Source: Cardiobacteriaceae bacterium TAE3-ERU3 (GTDB lineage Bacteria; Pseudomonadota; Gammaproteobacteria; Cardiobacteriales; Cardiobacteriaceae). Taken from it: a stretch of 64,000 nucleotides of DNA. The stretch spans positions 293,722 through 357,721 of the forward strand of contig JAHUUI010000001.1 of the NCBI GenBank assembly GCA_019218315.1, written 5' to 3'. Numbering within the stretch: the stretch's first letter is position 1; each line of letters begins with the position of its first letter. The position numbers were made by a program, and so were the translations under genes. The notes below the pieces were generated by a model. The model saw only the letters and a list, made by a program, of their open reading frames with translations, searched no databases and was not told where the DNA came from. Positions 55,580-64,000 of the stretch are shown here, one piece after another.

Positions 55580-56305
55580 TTAAAGCCTCCTCAGCTTTTC
55601 CAGTTCTTCCGTGGTCGGCGAATACGAGCGCCCTTGGTAGAACTTCTCGATCGCTGCAACCACGGCATCGGCATCATCAACCACACTGAACAAGTTCAAG
55701 TCGTCCGGATGGATCGTGCCTTCGGCGACCAAGCGCTCTTTAAACCACTCGACCAATCCCTGCCAAAAATCGCTACCGACCAAAATCACCGGAATTTGGC
55801 GACTTTTGCGCGTCTGAATCAGGGTAAGGATTTCAGCCAGTTCGTCGAGCGTGCCGAAGCCACCCGGCATCACCACATACGCATTGGCGTATTTGACGAA
55901 CATCACCTTGCGCGAAAAGAAATGCCGGAAATCAATGCTGATGTCCTGATAAGGGTTGCCGCCTTGCTCGTGCGGCAGCTGAATATTCAGCCCGACAGAT
56001 AGCCCTTTCTCTCCGGCATAAGCGCCTTTATTCGCAGCTTCCATCAAGCCAGGGCCGCCACCGGATACGACAGAAAACCCTGCATCCGACAGGCGCTTGG
56101 CGACGGTTTCAGTCAGCTGGTAATAAGGGTGATCAGGGCCAATACGCGCCGAGCCAAAGATACTTACCGAAGGATCAATAACAGCCAGGCGCTCAAATCC
56201 TTCCACAAATTCAGACATAATCTGAAATACTTTCCACGACTCATGATTCAGCCTATCCGTATCACGCAAGCGCAAATCTTTAGGAGGACGGCGTTTTTCA
56301 AACAT
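55580..56305 (-). CDS. LOG-family protein (TIGR00730 Rossmann fold)
   Basis: A 241-residue protein with the LOG motifs GGGPGLMEAANKGA near 80 and PGGFGTLDELAEILT near 147. LOG enzymes release bases from nucleoside 5'-monophosphates; many bacterial members are PpnN-like nucleotide nucleosidases. GGAGG lies ahead of the ATG at 56305. It is the first gene of the TRAP permease operon. Confidence 0.88.
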   Translation of the reverse strand: MFEKRRPPKDLRLRDTDRLNHESWKVFQIMSEFVEGFERLAVIDPSVSIFGSARIGPDHPYYQLTETVAKRLSDAGFSVVSGGGPGLMEAANKGAYAGEKGLSVGLNIQLPHEQGGNPYQDISIDFRHFFSRKVMFVKYANAYVVMPGGFGTLDELAEILTLIQTRKSRQIPVILVGSDFWQGLVEWFKERLVAEGTIHPDDLNLFSVVDDADAVVAAIEKFYQGRSYSPTTEELEKLRRL

Positions 56306-56570
56306 GTTTACCCCGTTTCTTAATAACTACGCCGCTTCTATTTAACGTTTCTTCATAAAAGCGGCACAAACGGCCTATTCTGCCGTTAATATGAAGAGGA
56401 CGCAATATTTTCATGCAACACAATTATATAAAGCGCAAAGGGCATTCACTGCGCAGATTATGCGCCGTGCATAACAAGGAATCGTGAAAAGAAAGTAGGC
56501 GGGTTTTTCATCCCACAGCCAAGCCGAGTACAATGCGCGCATACATGTGCATTTAAATCGGGAATATTTC

Positions 56571-59273
56571 GTGATAGACAGCAACCGCCTCGTCGTCCTC
56601 GTTGACGGCTCATCTTACCTTTTCCGCGCCTTCCACGGCCTACCGCCACTGACCAACCGCGAAGGCCACCCAACTGGCGCGCTGCACGGCGTGATCAAGA
56701 TGCTCGCTAAGCTCTATAACGACTACCAGCCTGCGTATTTCGGCGTCATTTTCGACGCCAAGGGCAAGACGTTTCGCCACGATCTCTACGATCAATACAA
56801 GGCCAACCGCCCACCGATGCCGGACGATCTGCGCGTACAAATTGCGCCACTGCACGAGCTGGTCAAAGCGCTTGGCTTCGCGCTGATTATTGAAGACGGC
56901 GTCGAGGCTGACGACGTCATCGGTACGCTCGCTGCGCGCGCCTTGAGCGAAAACTACGAAGTGGTGATTTCCAGCGGCGATAAGGACATGGCGCAGCTGC
57001 TCACCCACGCAGACATCACCCTGCTTGACACGATGAAAAACGCCGTCACTACAGCCAGTAACATTGCCGAGCGCTTTAAGGTTGACCAGCTGCGCGCCGA
57101 TCAAGTCATCGATTTTCTTGCTTTGGTCGGCGATACCGCAGACAACATCCCCGGGGTAAATAAAGTCGGCCCGAAGACTGCGGCCAAATGGCTTGCCGAA
57201 TACGACACCATCGATAACATCATCGATAACGCACCTAAAATCAAAGGAAAAATTGGCGACAACCTGCGTGAAGGCATCGACCAACTGCGCCTCTCGCGCG
57301 AGCTGGCGACGATCAAATGCGATCTCGACCTCGATACATCTATCGCTGATCTCGCACTACAAGCAAAAAATCCACATAAAATTGCGCAGCTTTGCGATCT
57401 GTACGGCTTAAACGCCGTCAAAGCGCAATACCTCAGCGATGAACCCGAAGCGCAAGCACCAACTGCGCCGCCCATCGCCAGCGAGTACACCACCATCCAA
57501 AGCACGGCTGAGCGCGACGCACTCTTTACGCGCCTTAAAGCCGCCAAAGCTTTCACCATCGACACCGAAACCACCAGCCTTGACTACGGTAAAGCGGAGC
57601 TGGTTGGTATTTCGCTGTGCATCGAACCCGGTGAAGCGTATTACCTGCCGCTTGCGCACCAGCTCGAGCAAAACCTGCCATTTCAAGATACGCTGGACCA
57701 ACTCAAGCCAATTCTGGAAGATGACAAGATCGGCAAAATCGGCCAGCACCTCAAATACGACCGCCACATCTTCGCACGCTACGGCATCACAATTCGTGGC
57801 GAAGCTGATGACACCATGCTGATGAGCTACTGCTACAACGCGACCGCCACGCGCCACAATATGGACGCACTCGCCGACTACTACCTCAACCACAAAACCA
57901 CCAGCTTTGAAGACATCGCGGGCAAAGGCGCAAAGCAGCTTACCTTTGATCAGATCCCGCTCGACACCGCCGCGGACTACGCGAGTGAAGACGCAGACAT
58001 CACCGCGCGCCTCTACGCCTTTTTTGCTGACAAGCTCGCACAAACGCCTAAGCTGCAAAGCCTTTATCAGGACATCGAGCGCCCGCTCGCCGAAGTACTG
58101 TGGCATATGGAACACCTCGGCGTACGTATCGATAGCGATCTGCTCGCCGCGCAGAGCAAAGAGATCACCGCCAAACTCGCTGATATTGAAGCGCAGGCGT
58201 ATGAAATTGCCGGTAGTGAATTTAACCTTGGCTCACCCAAGCAGCTGCAGGAAATCCTTTTTGAGCAGCTGAATTTGCCGGTCATCCGCAAAACACCCAA
58301 AGGCCAACCGTCAACCAATGAGGACGTCCTGCAAGAACTCGCCGCTGAGCATCCATTACCGGCGCTGATCCTTGAGCATCGCGGCCTCGCCAAGCTCAAA
58401 TCGACCTACACCGACAAATTGCCCGAGCTGGTCAGCCAGAATACTGGGCGCATCCACACCAGCTATCATCAAGCGGTGACCAGCACCGGCCGCCTCTCAT
58501 CCAGCGACCCGAACCTGCAAAATATTCCGATCCGCAGCGAAGAAGGCCGCCGTATTCGCCAAGCCTTTGTCGCCGATGATGGCTGGAAGATCCTCGCCGC
58601 CGACTACTCACAAATCGAGCTGCGCATCATGGCGCACCTCTCCGGCGACGAAGGGCTACTCAAAGCGTTTGCTGGCGGCAAGGACATCCACAGCGCTACC
58701 GCTGCTGAAATCTTTAGCATACCGCTAGATGAAGTCGACCGCGATCACCGCCGCAAAGCCAAAGCGATCAACTTTGGGCTGATTTACGGCATGAGCGCTT
58801 TTGGCCTGGCGCGCCAGCTCGCCATCCCGCGCAGCGAAGCCAGCGAATACATCGATACCTACTTCGCGCGCTACCCGAAAGTACGCGAGTACATGGAAAC
58901 CACGCGCGAAACCGCACGCAAGCAGGGCTACGTCGAAACCTTATTTGGCCGCCGCCTCTACGTGCCCGACATCAGCAGCAAAAACCCTGCCCGCCGCCAA
59001 GCCGCCGAGCGCCTTGCAATCAACGCACCCATGCAAGGCAGCGCAGCCGACATCATTAAAAAAGCGATGCTCGCCATCGACGCAAAATACCGCGACCACA
59101 AGCACTTGCGCATGATCATGCAGGTGCACGATGAACTCGTCTTCGAAATCGACCCCGAGCATATCGACGAACTCAAAGCCGAGATCATCACCATCATGCA
59201 AAACACCACCAAACTCGACGTGCCGCTGATCGTCGAGGCTGGTATTGGCGAGAACTGGGATGAAGCACATTGA
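56571..59273 (+). CDS. polA: DNA polymerase I
   Basis: A 900-residue polymerase. The 5' nuclease domain starts LVVLVDGSSYLFRAFHG; the 3'-5' exonuclease domain keeps FTIDTETTSLDY near 330; the polymerase has motif A ADYSQIELRIMAHLSGD near 690, motif B RRKAKAINFGLIYGMSAFG near 728 and motif C MQVHDELVFE near 855. All three activities look intact. The start is GTG at 56571 (GTG ATA GAC) with GGGAA ahead; an ATG at 56547 would add eight residues. Confidence 0.93.
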   Translation: MIDSNRLVVLVDGSSYLFRAFHGLPPLTNREGHPTGALHGVIKMLAKLYNDYQPAYFGVIFDAKGKTFRHDLYDQYKANRPPMPDDLRVQIAPLHELVKALGFALIIEDGVEADDVIGTLAARALSENYEVVISSGDKDMAQLLTHADITLLDTMKNAVTTASNIAERFKVDQLRADQVIDFLALVGDTADNIPGVNKVGPKTAAKWLAEYDTIDNIIDNAPKIKGKIGDNLREGIDQLRLSRELATIKCDLDLDTSIADLALQAKNPHKIAQLCDLYGLNAVKAQYLSDEPEAQAPTAPPIASEYTTIQSTAERDALFTRLKAAKAFTIDTETTSLDYGKAELVGISLCIEPGEAYYLPLAHQLEQNLPFQDTLDQLKPILEDDKIGKIGQHLKYDRHIFARYGITIRGEADDTMLMSYCYNATATRHNMDALADYYLNHKTTSFEDIAGKGAKQLTFDQIPLDTAADYASEDADITARLYAFFADKLAQTPKLQSLYQDIERPLAEVLWHMEHLGVRIDSDLLAAQSKEITAKLADIEAQAYEIAGSEFNLGSPKQLQEILFEQLNLPVIRKTPKGQPSTNEDVLQELAAEHPLPALILEHRGLAKLKSTYTDKLPELVSQNTGRIHTSYHQAVTSTGRLSSSDPNLQNIPIRSEEGRRIRQAFVADDGWKILAADYSQIELRIMAHLSGDEGLLKAFAGGKDIHSATAAEIFSIPLDEVDRDHRRKAKAINFGLIYGMSAFGLARQLAIPRSEASEYIDTYFARYPKVREYMETTRETARKQGYVETLFGRRLYVPDISSKNPARRQAAERLAINAPMQGSAADIIKKAMLAIDAKYRDHKHLRMIMQVHDELVFEIDPEHIDELKAEIITIMQNTTKLDVPLIVEAGIGENWDEAH

Positions 59274-59410
59274 TTTATTTTCACAGGCCAATCAGTATTT
59301 TATTAGTTAATTAACTTATCGATATGTTCAGTAAAACAAGTTGTAATCTTTGGCTGGCTAGTTCAGCGTTAAACTAACGGCCATTAAAAAAATAACCATC
59401 AGGAGTATTT

Positions 59411-60154
59411 ATGAAAACCCGTACTATTCTTTCGGCTTCAGCACTTGCTTTGGCGTTAGGCATTTCTTCTTCTGCGCTGGCAGCTAATAAGTGCGGTGGA
59501 GAAATCCACTTCGACAAAGGCAAGAGCAGCGCGACGATCACCGGTAAAGTCGCCGGTAACGACATTTGCGAATACACCTTTTACGCCAAAAAAGGGCAGG
59601 AATTGCTGGTTAACTTCGCACCGAGTGACCGCCCTCAAGCAACGCTTTACAGCCCGGTTAACCAAATGCTGGCTAACAATCAAGCCTTCATTTTGCCAAA
59701 AAATGGCAAGTATGAACTGCGCGTTGGCATGACCCGCAACGACGCGCGCAAGTTCCCAAATAAAGCGCAGCCATTCACCATGAACTTCGCCATCGGCGCA
59801 CCACAGCAAACTGATAGCCAAGTCGCAAATGCCGCAGCATCCGGTTATGTCGGGGAGTATGAAGGTACGTTGCCTTGTACCACTTGCAATGGCATTGATA
59901 CCTATCTCGCCCTGTACGACGATGGCAGCTTCACTTTGTCCGAGAACTACCTCGGCCGTAACGACAGCAGCTATACCCAGCAAGGTACCTGGATGGCTCA
60001 AGGTGATGCCATCGTGCTTGAGCCTGAAGACAACGAAGCAGAAAGCATCTACTTGTTCGGTAAAAATGGTGATCTTTACTTCGTCAGTAAAGAAGAAGCT
60101 GGCGCAGCAAACCCACAGGTCAATCAGCGCTACCGCCTCCAACATCAGCAATAA
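59411..60154 (+). CDS. Exported two-domain protein with NlpE-like C-terminus
   Basis: A 247-residue protein with a signal peptide (cleavage after SSALA), so it is soluble rather than a lipoprotein. Residues 25-130 form a beta-rich domain (CGGEIHFDKG, YTFYAKKGQELLVNF, KYELRVGMTR) that recalls periplasmic lysozyme-inhibitor or pre-peptidase folds. Residues 145-247 match the NlpE N-terminal domain, with the PCTTCNGI CxxC motif. NlpE in E. coli is an outer-membrane lipoprotein that senses surfaces and copper and signals to Cpx. AGGAG precedes the ATG. Confidence 0.75.
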   Translation: MKTRTILSASALALALGISSSALAANKCGGEIHFDKGKSSATITGKVAGNDICEYTFYAKKGQELLVNFAPSDRPQATLYSPVNQMLANNQAFILPKNGKYELRVGMTRNDARKFPNKAQPFTMNFAIGAPQQTDSQVANAAASGYVGEYEGTLPCTTCNGIDTYLALYDDGSFTLSENYLGRNDSSYTQQGTWMAQGDAIVLEPEDNEAESIYLFGKNGDLYFVSKEEAGAANPQVNQRYRLQHQQ

Positions 60155-60178
60155 AGCTTTTAGCTGATTTTTATCGAA

Positions 60179-60206
60179 GCGCATGGTTCTCGCCATGCGC
60201 TTTTTT
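60179..60206 (+). terminator. Terminator of the NlpE-like gene
   Basis: Stem GCGCATGG with CCATGCGC, loop TTCTCG, followed by six Ts. Confidence 0.88.
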
Positions 60207-60260
60207 CTTTGCCGCGCAAGGCGTATCATTCACGCCATGCAACATACATCAAACAGCAAT

Positions 60261-61310
60261 ATGACTGACAATATCCGCCTCACCGAATACAGCCACGGCG
60301 CTGGCTGCGGCTGCAAAATTTCCCCCAAAGTGCTCGATACCATCCTCGCTTCAAGCATTGCTATGCCTGACGACCGCAATCTGCTGGTCGGCAACAGCAG
60401 CAAGGACGACGCGGCCGCCTACGACCTCGGCAATGGGCAGGTGATCCTCAGCACGACCGACTTTTTCATGCCGATTGCCGATGACCCGTTCGACTTCGGG
60501 CGCATCGCCGCAACCAATGCGATCAGCGATATTTACGCGATGGGCGGCACGCCGATCATGGCAATTGCAATTCTTGGCTGGCCGATTAATACGTTGCCTG
60601 CGGAAGTTGCGCGCCGCGTCGTTGAAGGCGGTCGCCAAGCCTGTGCTGATGCGGGTATTGCGCTTGCCGGTGGGCACAGCATCGATTCCCCCGAGCCAAT
60701 TTTTGGCCTTGCCGTTACCGGGCAAGTGCAAAAGTCTCAACTGATGCAGAACAACACCGCTACCGCCGGTTGCAAGCTCTACCTGACCAAGCCGCTCGGC
60801 GTTGGCGTACTCACCACTGCGCAGAAGAAGCAGCTGCTCAAGCCCGAACACGCCACGCTGGCGCGCGATACCATGTGCATATTGAACAGCATTGGCGCAC
60901 AAGCGGCACAACTTGAGGGCGTCAAAGCGATTACGGACGTCACCGGCTTTGGCCTGATGGGGCATTTGCTTGAGGTATGCGAAGGCAGCGGCGTCAATGC
61001 CGTGATTGATGAAAATGCTGTGCCGACTTTAGCACCGGTACGCGATTACATTGCTGCGGGCTGCATTCCCGGCGGCACACAGCGCAACTTTGAAGCCTAC
61101 GGACACAAGCTTGCTCCACTTAGCGACGAACAGTGCGCACTGCTTTGCGACCCACAGACCAGCGGCGGCCTATTGATCGCGGTTGAGCCCGAGCATGCGG
61201 CAAGCCTTGAAGCACTGCTGCGCGATAACGGGCTACACGCTGATTCTATTGGCGAACTCGTGCCCGCCCGCGACGACTTCCGCATCAGCATATGGCAGAA
61301 AAAAGCATAA
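60261..61310 (+). CDS. selD: Selenide, water dikinase
   Basis: A 349-residue SelD that makes selenophosphate from selenide and ATP. The N-terminus has the active-site loop [10 protein letters not shown], with Cys (not selenocysteine) at the key position and the essential Lys three residues on; the AIRS-type core follows ([20 protein letters not shown]). The ATG at 60261 gives the normal N-terminus, but no strong ribosome site is seen, and an ATG at 60237 is possible. Together with mnmH 1.5 kb downstream it supplies selenium for tRNA 2-selenouridine. Confidence 0.93.
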   Translation: MTDNIRLTEYSHGAGCGCKISPKVLDTILASSIAMPDDRNLLVGNSSKDDAAAYDLGNGQVILSTTDFFMPIADDPFDFGRIAATNAISDIYAMGGTPIMAIAILGWPINTLPAEVARRVVEGGRQACADAGIALAGGHSIDSPEPIFGLAVTGQVQKSQLMQNNTATAGCKLYLTKPLGVGVLTTAQKKQLLKPEHATLARDTMCILNSIGAQAAQLEGVKAITDVTGFGLMGHLLEVCEGSGVNAVIDENAVPTLAPVRDYIAAGCIPGGTQRNFEAYGHKLAPLSDEQCALLCDPQTSGGLLIAVEPEHAASLEALLRDNGLHADSIGELVPARDDFRISIWQKKA

Positions 61311-62089
61311 GCGCATCGCCTCAGCCATCGGCCAACGCATGGGTGACGCTGACCCATCACGATCGCGTATCGATGCGTGCGGCCATGGTTCATCATGCTT
61401 TTGTTTGCTGGATACGCCATGGCAGCAAGACGCTGTACCACGGTGAAACGCCATTGACCAGCTGCACGCCGGATCAGCTTTTGCTGGTCAATGCCGGGCA
61501 GCAGATTGATTTTTGCAACTACCCTGTCCCGCGCTATGGCTATCAGGCGCACCTCATCAACCTCGACTACCGTACCTTGCAGCACTTCTATCACCAGTCG
61601 CCGCACAATCAATCCTGCAAAGCGATCCACATCGAAACATTGGATATCGACGCCACGCTTGAATCCGTCTTGCAGCGCTTAGCCAGTATCGGAACACGAT
61701 CACCATCGAGCCTATTTGACCATTGGATTAACGAATTATTACTGCTCATCAGCCTGAAAGGGTTTGTTTTCCGGCCAAGACAAAACATGAGCATCCAGGA
61801 GCGCATTCATCAGCACATCGGCCACCGCCTTGAGCAAAAGTGGCAGAAAAAGGCGATTGCCGATCTGTTTCACGTCAGTGAACGTACGCTTGATCGCCAG
61901 CTGGCACAGGAAGGGCAGACTTTCTCATCCTTATTGCGCCAATGGCGAATGGAGCAGGCTATGTCCCTACTCTTGCAGCACCAGCACAGCATCGGGGAGA
62001 TCGCTTACCGCTGCGGCTACCAATCGCACAGCCGCTTTAGCCAAACGTTCAAGGCCTACTTCGGCAAATCACCTGCTGATATTCATTGA
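61292..62089 (+). CDS. AraC-family transcriptional regulator
   Basis: A 265-residue regulator with an N-terminal cupin-like sensing domain (about 15-150) and a C-terminal double helix-turn-helix: [19 protein letters not shown] near 185 and [29 protein letters not shown] near 233, split by a loop. The effector is unknown. Its start overlaps the selD end by 19 bases, so it is probably translated from the selD mRNA. Confidence 0.88.
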   Translation: MAEKSISASPQPSANAWVTLTHHDRVSMRAAMVHHAFVCWIRHGSKTLYHGETPLTSCTPDQLLLVNAGQQIDFCNYPVPRYGYQAHLINLDYRTLQHFYHQSPHNQSCKAIHIETLDIDATLESVLQRLASIGTRSPSSLFDHWINELLLLISLKGFVFRPRQNMSIQERIHQHIGHRLEQKWQKKAIADLFHVSERTLDRQLAQEGQTFSSLLRQWRMEQAMSLLLQHQHSIGEIAYRCGYQSHSRFSQTFKAYFGKSPADIH

Positions 62090-62205
62090 GCTTGCAATTA
62101 GCCATACGCGATTGACCGCTTTGGCACAAACATTGGCGCAATCGGCACAACCAATCAAAACTCCGTGTATATAATAAATATCCAATCAATATACGGAGAA
62201 AAAAC

Positions 62206-62754
62206 ATGCTTCAGACCAATCTAAAACGCAAACTATTGGCTACTTTTCTCAGCTTCGGCGCGATGTTCAGCGCGCACGCTTTTACCGTCAGTAGCGATGC
62301 GGTCAAACCCGGCCATGCACTGCCTCATGCGCAAGTCTTTAACGGCTTTGGCTGCGAAGGCGACAATCATTCACCAGCGCTTAGCTGGCAGAACGCACCG
62401 GAAGGCACAAAAAGCTTCGCTGTCACGCTCTATGATCCAGATGCGCCAACCGGCTCAGGCTTCTGGCATTGGATCGTCGTCGATATTCCGGCTGATACCA
62501 GCGAACTCAGCGAAAATATTGCCGCACAGTTGCCTGAGCCTATGCGCCAAATCACCAACGACTACGGATTTAGCGGCTTTGGCGGCGCCTGTCCACCTGC
62601 TGGTGACAACCCACACCGCTACCAGCTCAGCGTACACGCGCTCGACGTCGATAAAATCGACTTACCTGAAGACGCGTCACCAGCCGTCGTACGTTTTATG
62701 ATTCACGCCCATCAGCTCGCCGTTGCCACAACCACCGGCTACTATCAGCGTTAA
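62206..62754 (+). CDS. Exported PEBP-family protein (YbhB/YbcL type)
   Basis: A 182-residue protein with a signal peptide (cleavage near SAHA) and the phosphatidylethanolamine-binding fold: SPALSWQNAPEGTKSFAVTLYDPDAP, FWHWIVVDIP and GGACPPAGDNPHRY in the typical order, in shorter blocks along residues 48-145. Bacterial members have no settled role. CGGAGAAA precedes the ATG and TATAAT lies at 62170-62175. Confidence 0.88.
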   Translation: MLQTNLKRKLLATFLSFGAMFSAHAFTVSSDAVKPGHALPHAQVFNGFGCEGDNHSPALSWQNAPEGTKSFAVTLYDPDAPTGSGFWHWIVVDIPADTSELSENIAAQLPEPMRQITNDYGFSGFGGACPPAGDNPHRYQLSVHALDVDKIDLPEDASPAVVRFMIHAHQLAVATTTGYYQR

Positions 62755-62859
62755 TCGAACCACACAGGGGCGAGGCATACTGCTTCGCCTCTTGAGGCGT
62801 GTTGGTTTTTCAGGTCTTGCGCTATATCATGGCGACCTTGTCTTCCAGATCTACATCCC

Positions 62860-63975
62860 ATGACCCGACCCGATACTGACGACTACGCTGCTCTATTTCT
62901 GCATGACACACCATTTATTGACCTGCGCGCACCGTTAGAGTTTGCCAAAGGCGCATTCCCGACCAGCACCAGCTTGCCGCTAATGGATGACCGCGAGCGT
63001 GCCAAAGTCGGTACTTGCTACAAGCGCGACGGGCAAGCAGCTGCAATCAAGCTCGGGCATCGGCTGGTCAGTGGTGAAATTAAAGCACAGCGCATCGCTG
63101 CATGGCTGGAATTTGCCAAGCAACACCCTAATGGTTACCTCTATTGCTGGCGCGGCGGCTTGCGCAGCCAAACCGTGCAGCAATGGCTTACTGAAGCAGG
63201 ATGCCAGTATCCGCGCGTGATTGGCGGCTACAAAGCCATGCGTCGTTTCCTGATTGACGAACAAATGCGCATTCTTGAGCAAACACCATTGCTCATCCTT
63301 GCCGGGCGCACCGGATGCGCCAAAACCGAGCTACTTAATCAACTACCCAATCACCTTGATCTTGAAGGCCTAGCCCACCATCGCGGCAGCAGCTTTGGCA
63401 AGCGCCCGGCCGGGCAACCGGCTCAGCTCGACTTTGAAAACCGCCTCGCCATCGCCTTATTACGCCAACACCATGCAGCCCCCGAAGCGACGCTGATTCT
63501 CGAAGATGAAAGTGGATTGATTGGCCGCTGCGCCCTGCCCCATGAACTACGCGACAAGATGGATCTCACCCCACTCGCCCTCATTGAATGTTCGCTCGAA
63601 GAACGCATCGAACACAGCTACCACAACTACATCCTCGACAAACTCGAAGAATGGCGGCAAACGGTCGGCGACGCACACGCTTTCAGCGCCTTCGCCAACG
63701 ACCTGCAGCAATCGCTGCACAACATCCGCAAGCGCCTCGGCGGCCTGCGCCATCAGCAGCTCACGGACATGATGCAGCAAGCACTGGAAGACCACCAACG
63801 CGGCAATCCTGAAAGCCACCGCGCATGGATTAAAATCCTGCTCACTGACTACTATGACCCAATGTATGACCATCAGCTGAGCAAAAAAGCTGACCGCATC
63901 GTCTTCCGTGGTAACCGCGAAGAAGTCCGGGAGTATCTCAATACCATCAGCACATCAGGCACAGAAATATTATGA
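62860..63975 (+). CDS. mnmH: tRNA 2-selenouridine synthase
   Basis: A 371-residue MnmH/SelU. The rhodanese domain comes first (FIDLRAPLEFAKGAFP, VGTCYK, catalytic Cys in YCWRGGLRSQ near residue 97), then a P-loop domain with GRTGCAKTELL near 149 and LEGLAHHRGSSFG near 170. It replaces sulfur by selenium at the wobble uridine of certain tRNAs through a geranylated intermediate. The Walker A Gly before Lys is Ala here. The stop overlaps the next start (ATGA). Confidence 0.92.
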   Translation: MTRPDTDDYAALFLHDTPFIDLRAPLEFAKGAFPTSTSLPLMDDRERAKVGTCYKRDGQAAAIKLGHRLVSGEIKAQRIAAWLEFAKQHPNGYLYCWRGGLRSQTVQQWLTEAGCQYPRVIGGYKAMRRFLIDEQMRILEQTPLLILAGRTGCAKTELLNQLPNHLDLEGLAHHRGSSFGKRPAGQPAQLDFENRLAIALLRQHHAAPEATLILEDESGLIGRCALPHELRDKMDLTPLALIECSLEERIEHSYHNYILDKLEEWRQTVGDAHAFSAFANDLQQSLHNIRKRLGGLRHQQLTDMMQQALEDHQRGNPESHRAWIKILLTDYYDPMYDHQLSKKADRIVFRGNREEVREYLNTISTSGTEIL

Positions 63976-64000
63976 ATATCGGTAAATCTATCCGCCTATT
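63972..64000 (+). CDS. Start of a further gene, truncated by window edge
   Basis: ATG overlapping the mnmH stop by four bases begins a frame reading MNIGKSIRL before the window ends. The opening is compatible with a Xre-type helix-turn-helix protein, but ten codons are not enough to decide. Confidence 0.4.

Noticed and set aside
59456-60229. 257-codon minus-strand frame opposite the NlpE-like gene
   Set aside because: The plus-strand gene has a signal peptide, ribosome site and terminator; the opposite frame has none of these.

Overview
The window reads as ordinary chromosome of a gammaproteobacterium of roughly balanced base composition. Supporting features are a type I-F CRISPR-Cas locus, rpsO-pnp, a creBC two-component pair with a CreD relative, the tesA-ybbA-ybbP cluster, a PEP synthase regulatory kinase, RlmKL, and the selenium genes selD and mnmH. 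The gene mix would suit a Cardiobacteriaceae-like host, but the species is a guess.

Layout. 1-4522: the 3' part of a type I-F cas operon (csy2 partial, csy3, csy4), a leader, and CRISPR array 1 (30 repeats). 4544-13525: housekeeping genes (rlmKL, dps, a membrane protein plus secreted trypsin-like protease, tyrS, an M23 peptidase, folA, a metallophosphoesterase). 13694-18091: a glycosyltransferase, a small exported protein, ppsR, and a phosphonatase-like hydrolase/FAD oxidoreductase pair. 18230-25981: two secreted phytase-like proteins flanking a DMT transporter, then tesA-ybbA-ybbP. 27131-28839: CRISPR array 2 (29 repeats) with a leader matching that of array 1. 29389-32520: an unrecognised operon of membrane proteins with arrestin-like beta domains plus a P-loop NTPase. 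32524-40747: photolyase, S9 peptidase, an unknown protein, a phosphoribosyltransferase, copA and a MaoC protein. 41353-46564: tRNA-Ser, pnp, rpsO, a Correia-like element and metE. 46864-52760: a DASS transporter, a short CreD, creC, creB, an EIIC-like transporter and a third, two-spacer CRISPR remnant. 52874-64000: a nucleotidyltransferase, TRAP permeases, a LOG protein, polA, an NlpE-domain protein, selD, an AraC regulator, a PEBP protein, mnmH and the start of one more gene.

Most interesting points. (1) The repeats of the two large arrays differ by a compensatory change in the Csy4 hairpin (A8-T18 against G8-C18), and the oldest repeats of array 2 preserve the A-T and G-T stages. (2) A two-spacer CRISPR remnant begins on the stop codon of a transporter gene and ends before that gene's apparent terminator, so it probably lies in the mRNA 3' UTR. 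(3) The operon at 29389-32520 pairs tandem paralogous two-TM proteins with an NTPase, and two of the paralogues have been fused by a frameshift. (4) The CreD homologue lacks the periplasmic domain but has an exact CreB box upstream. (5) A Correia-like miniature element lies between rpsO and metE. (6) A fossil of a copA 3' end lies beside the intact copA.
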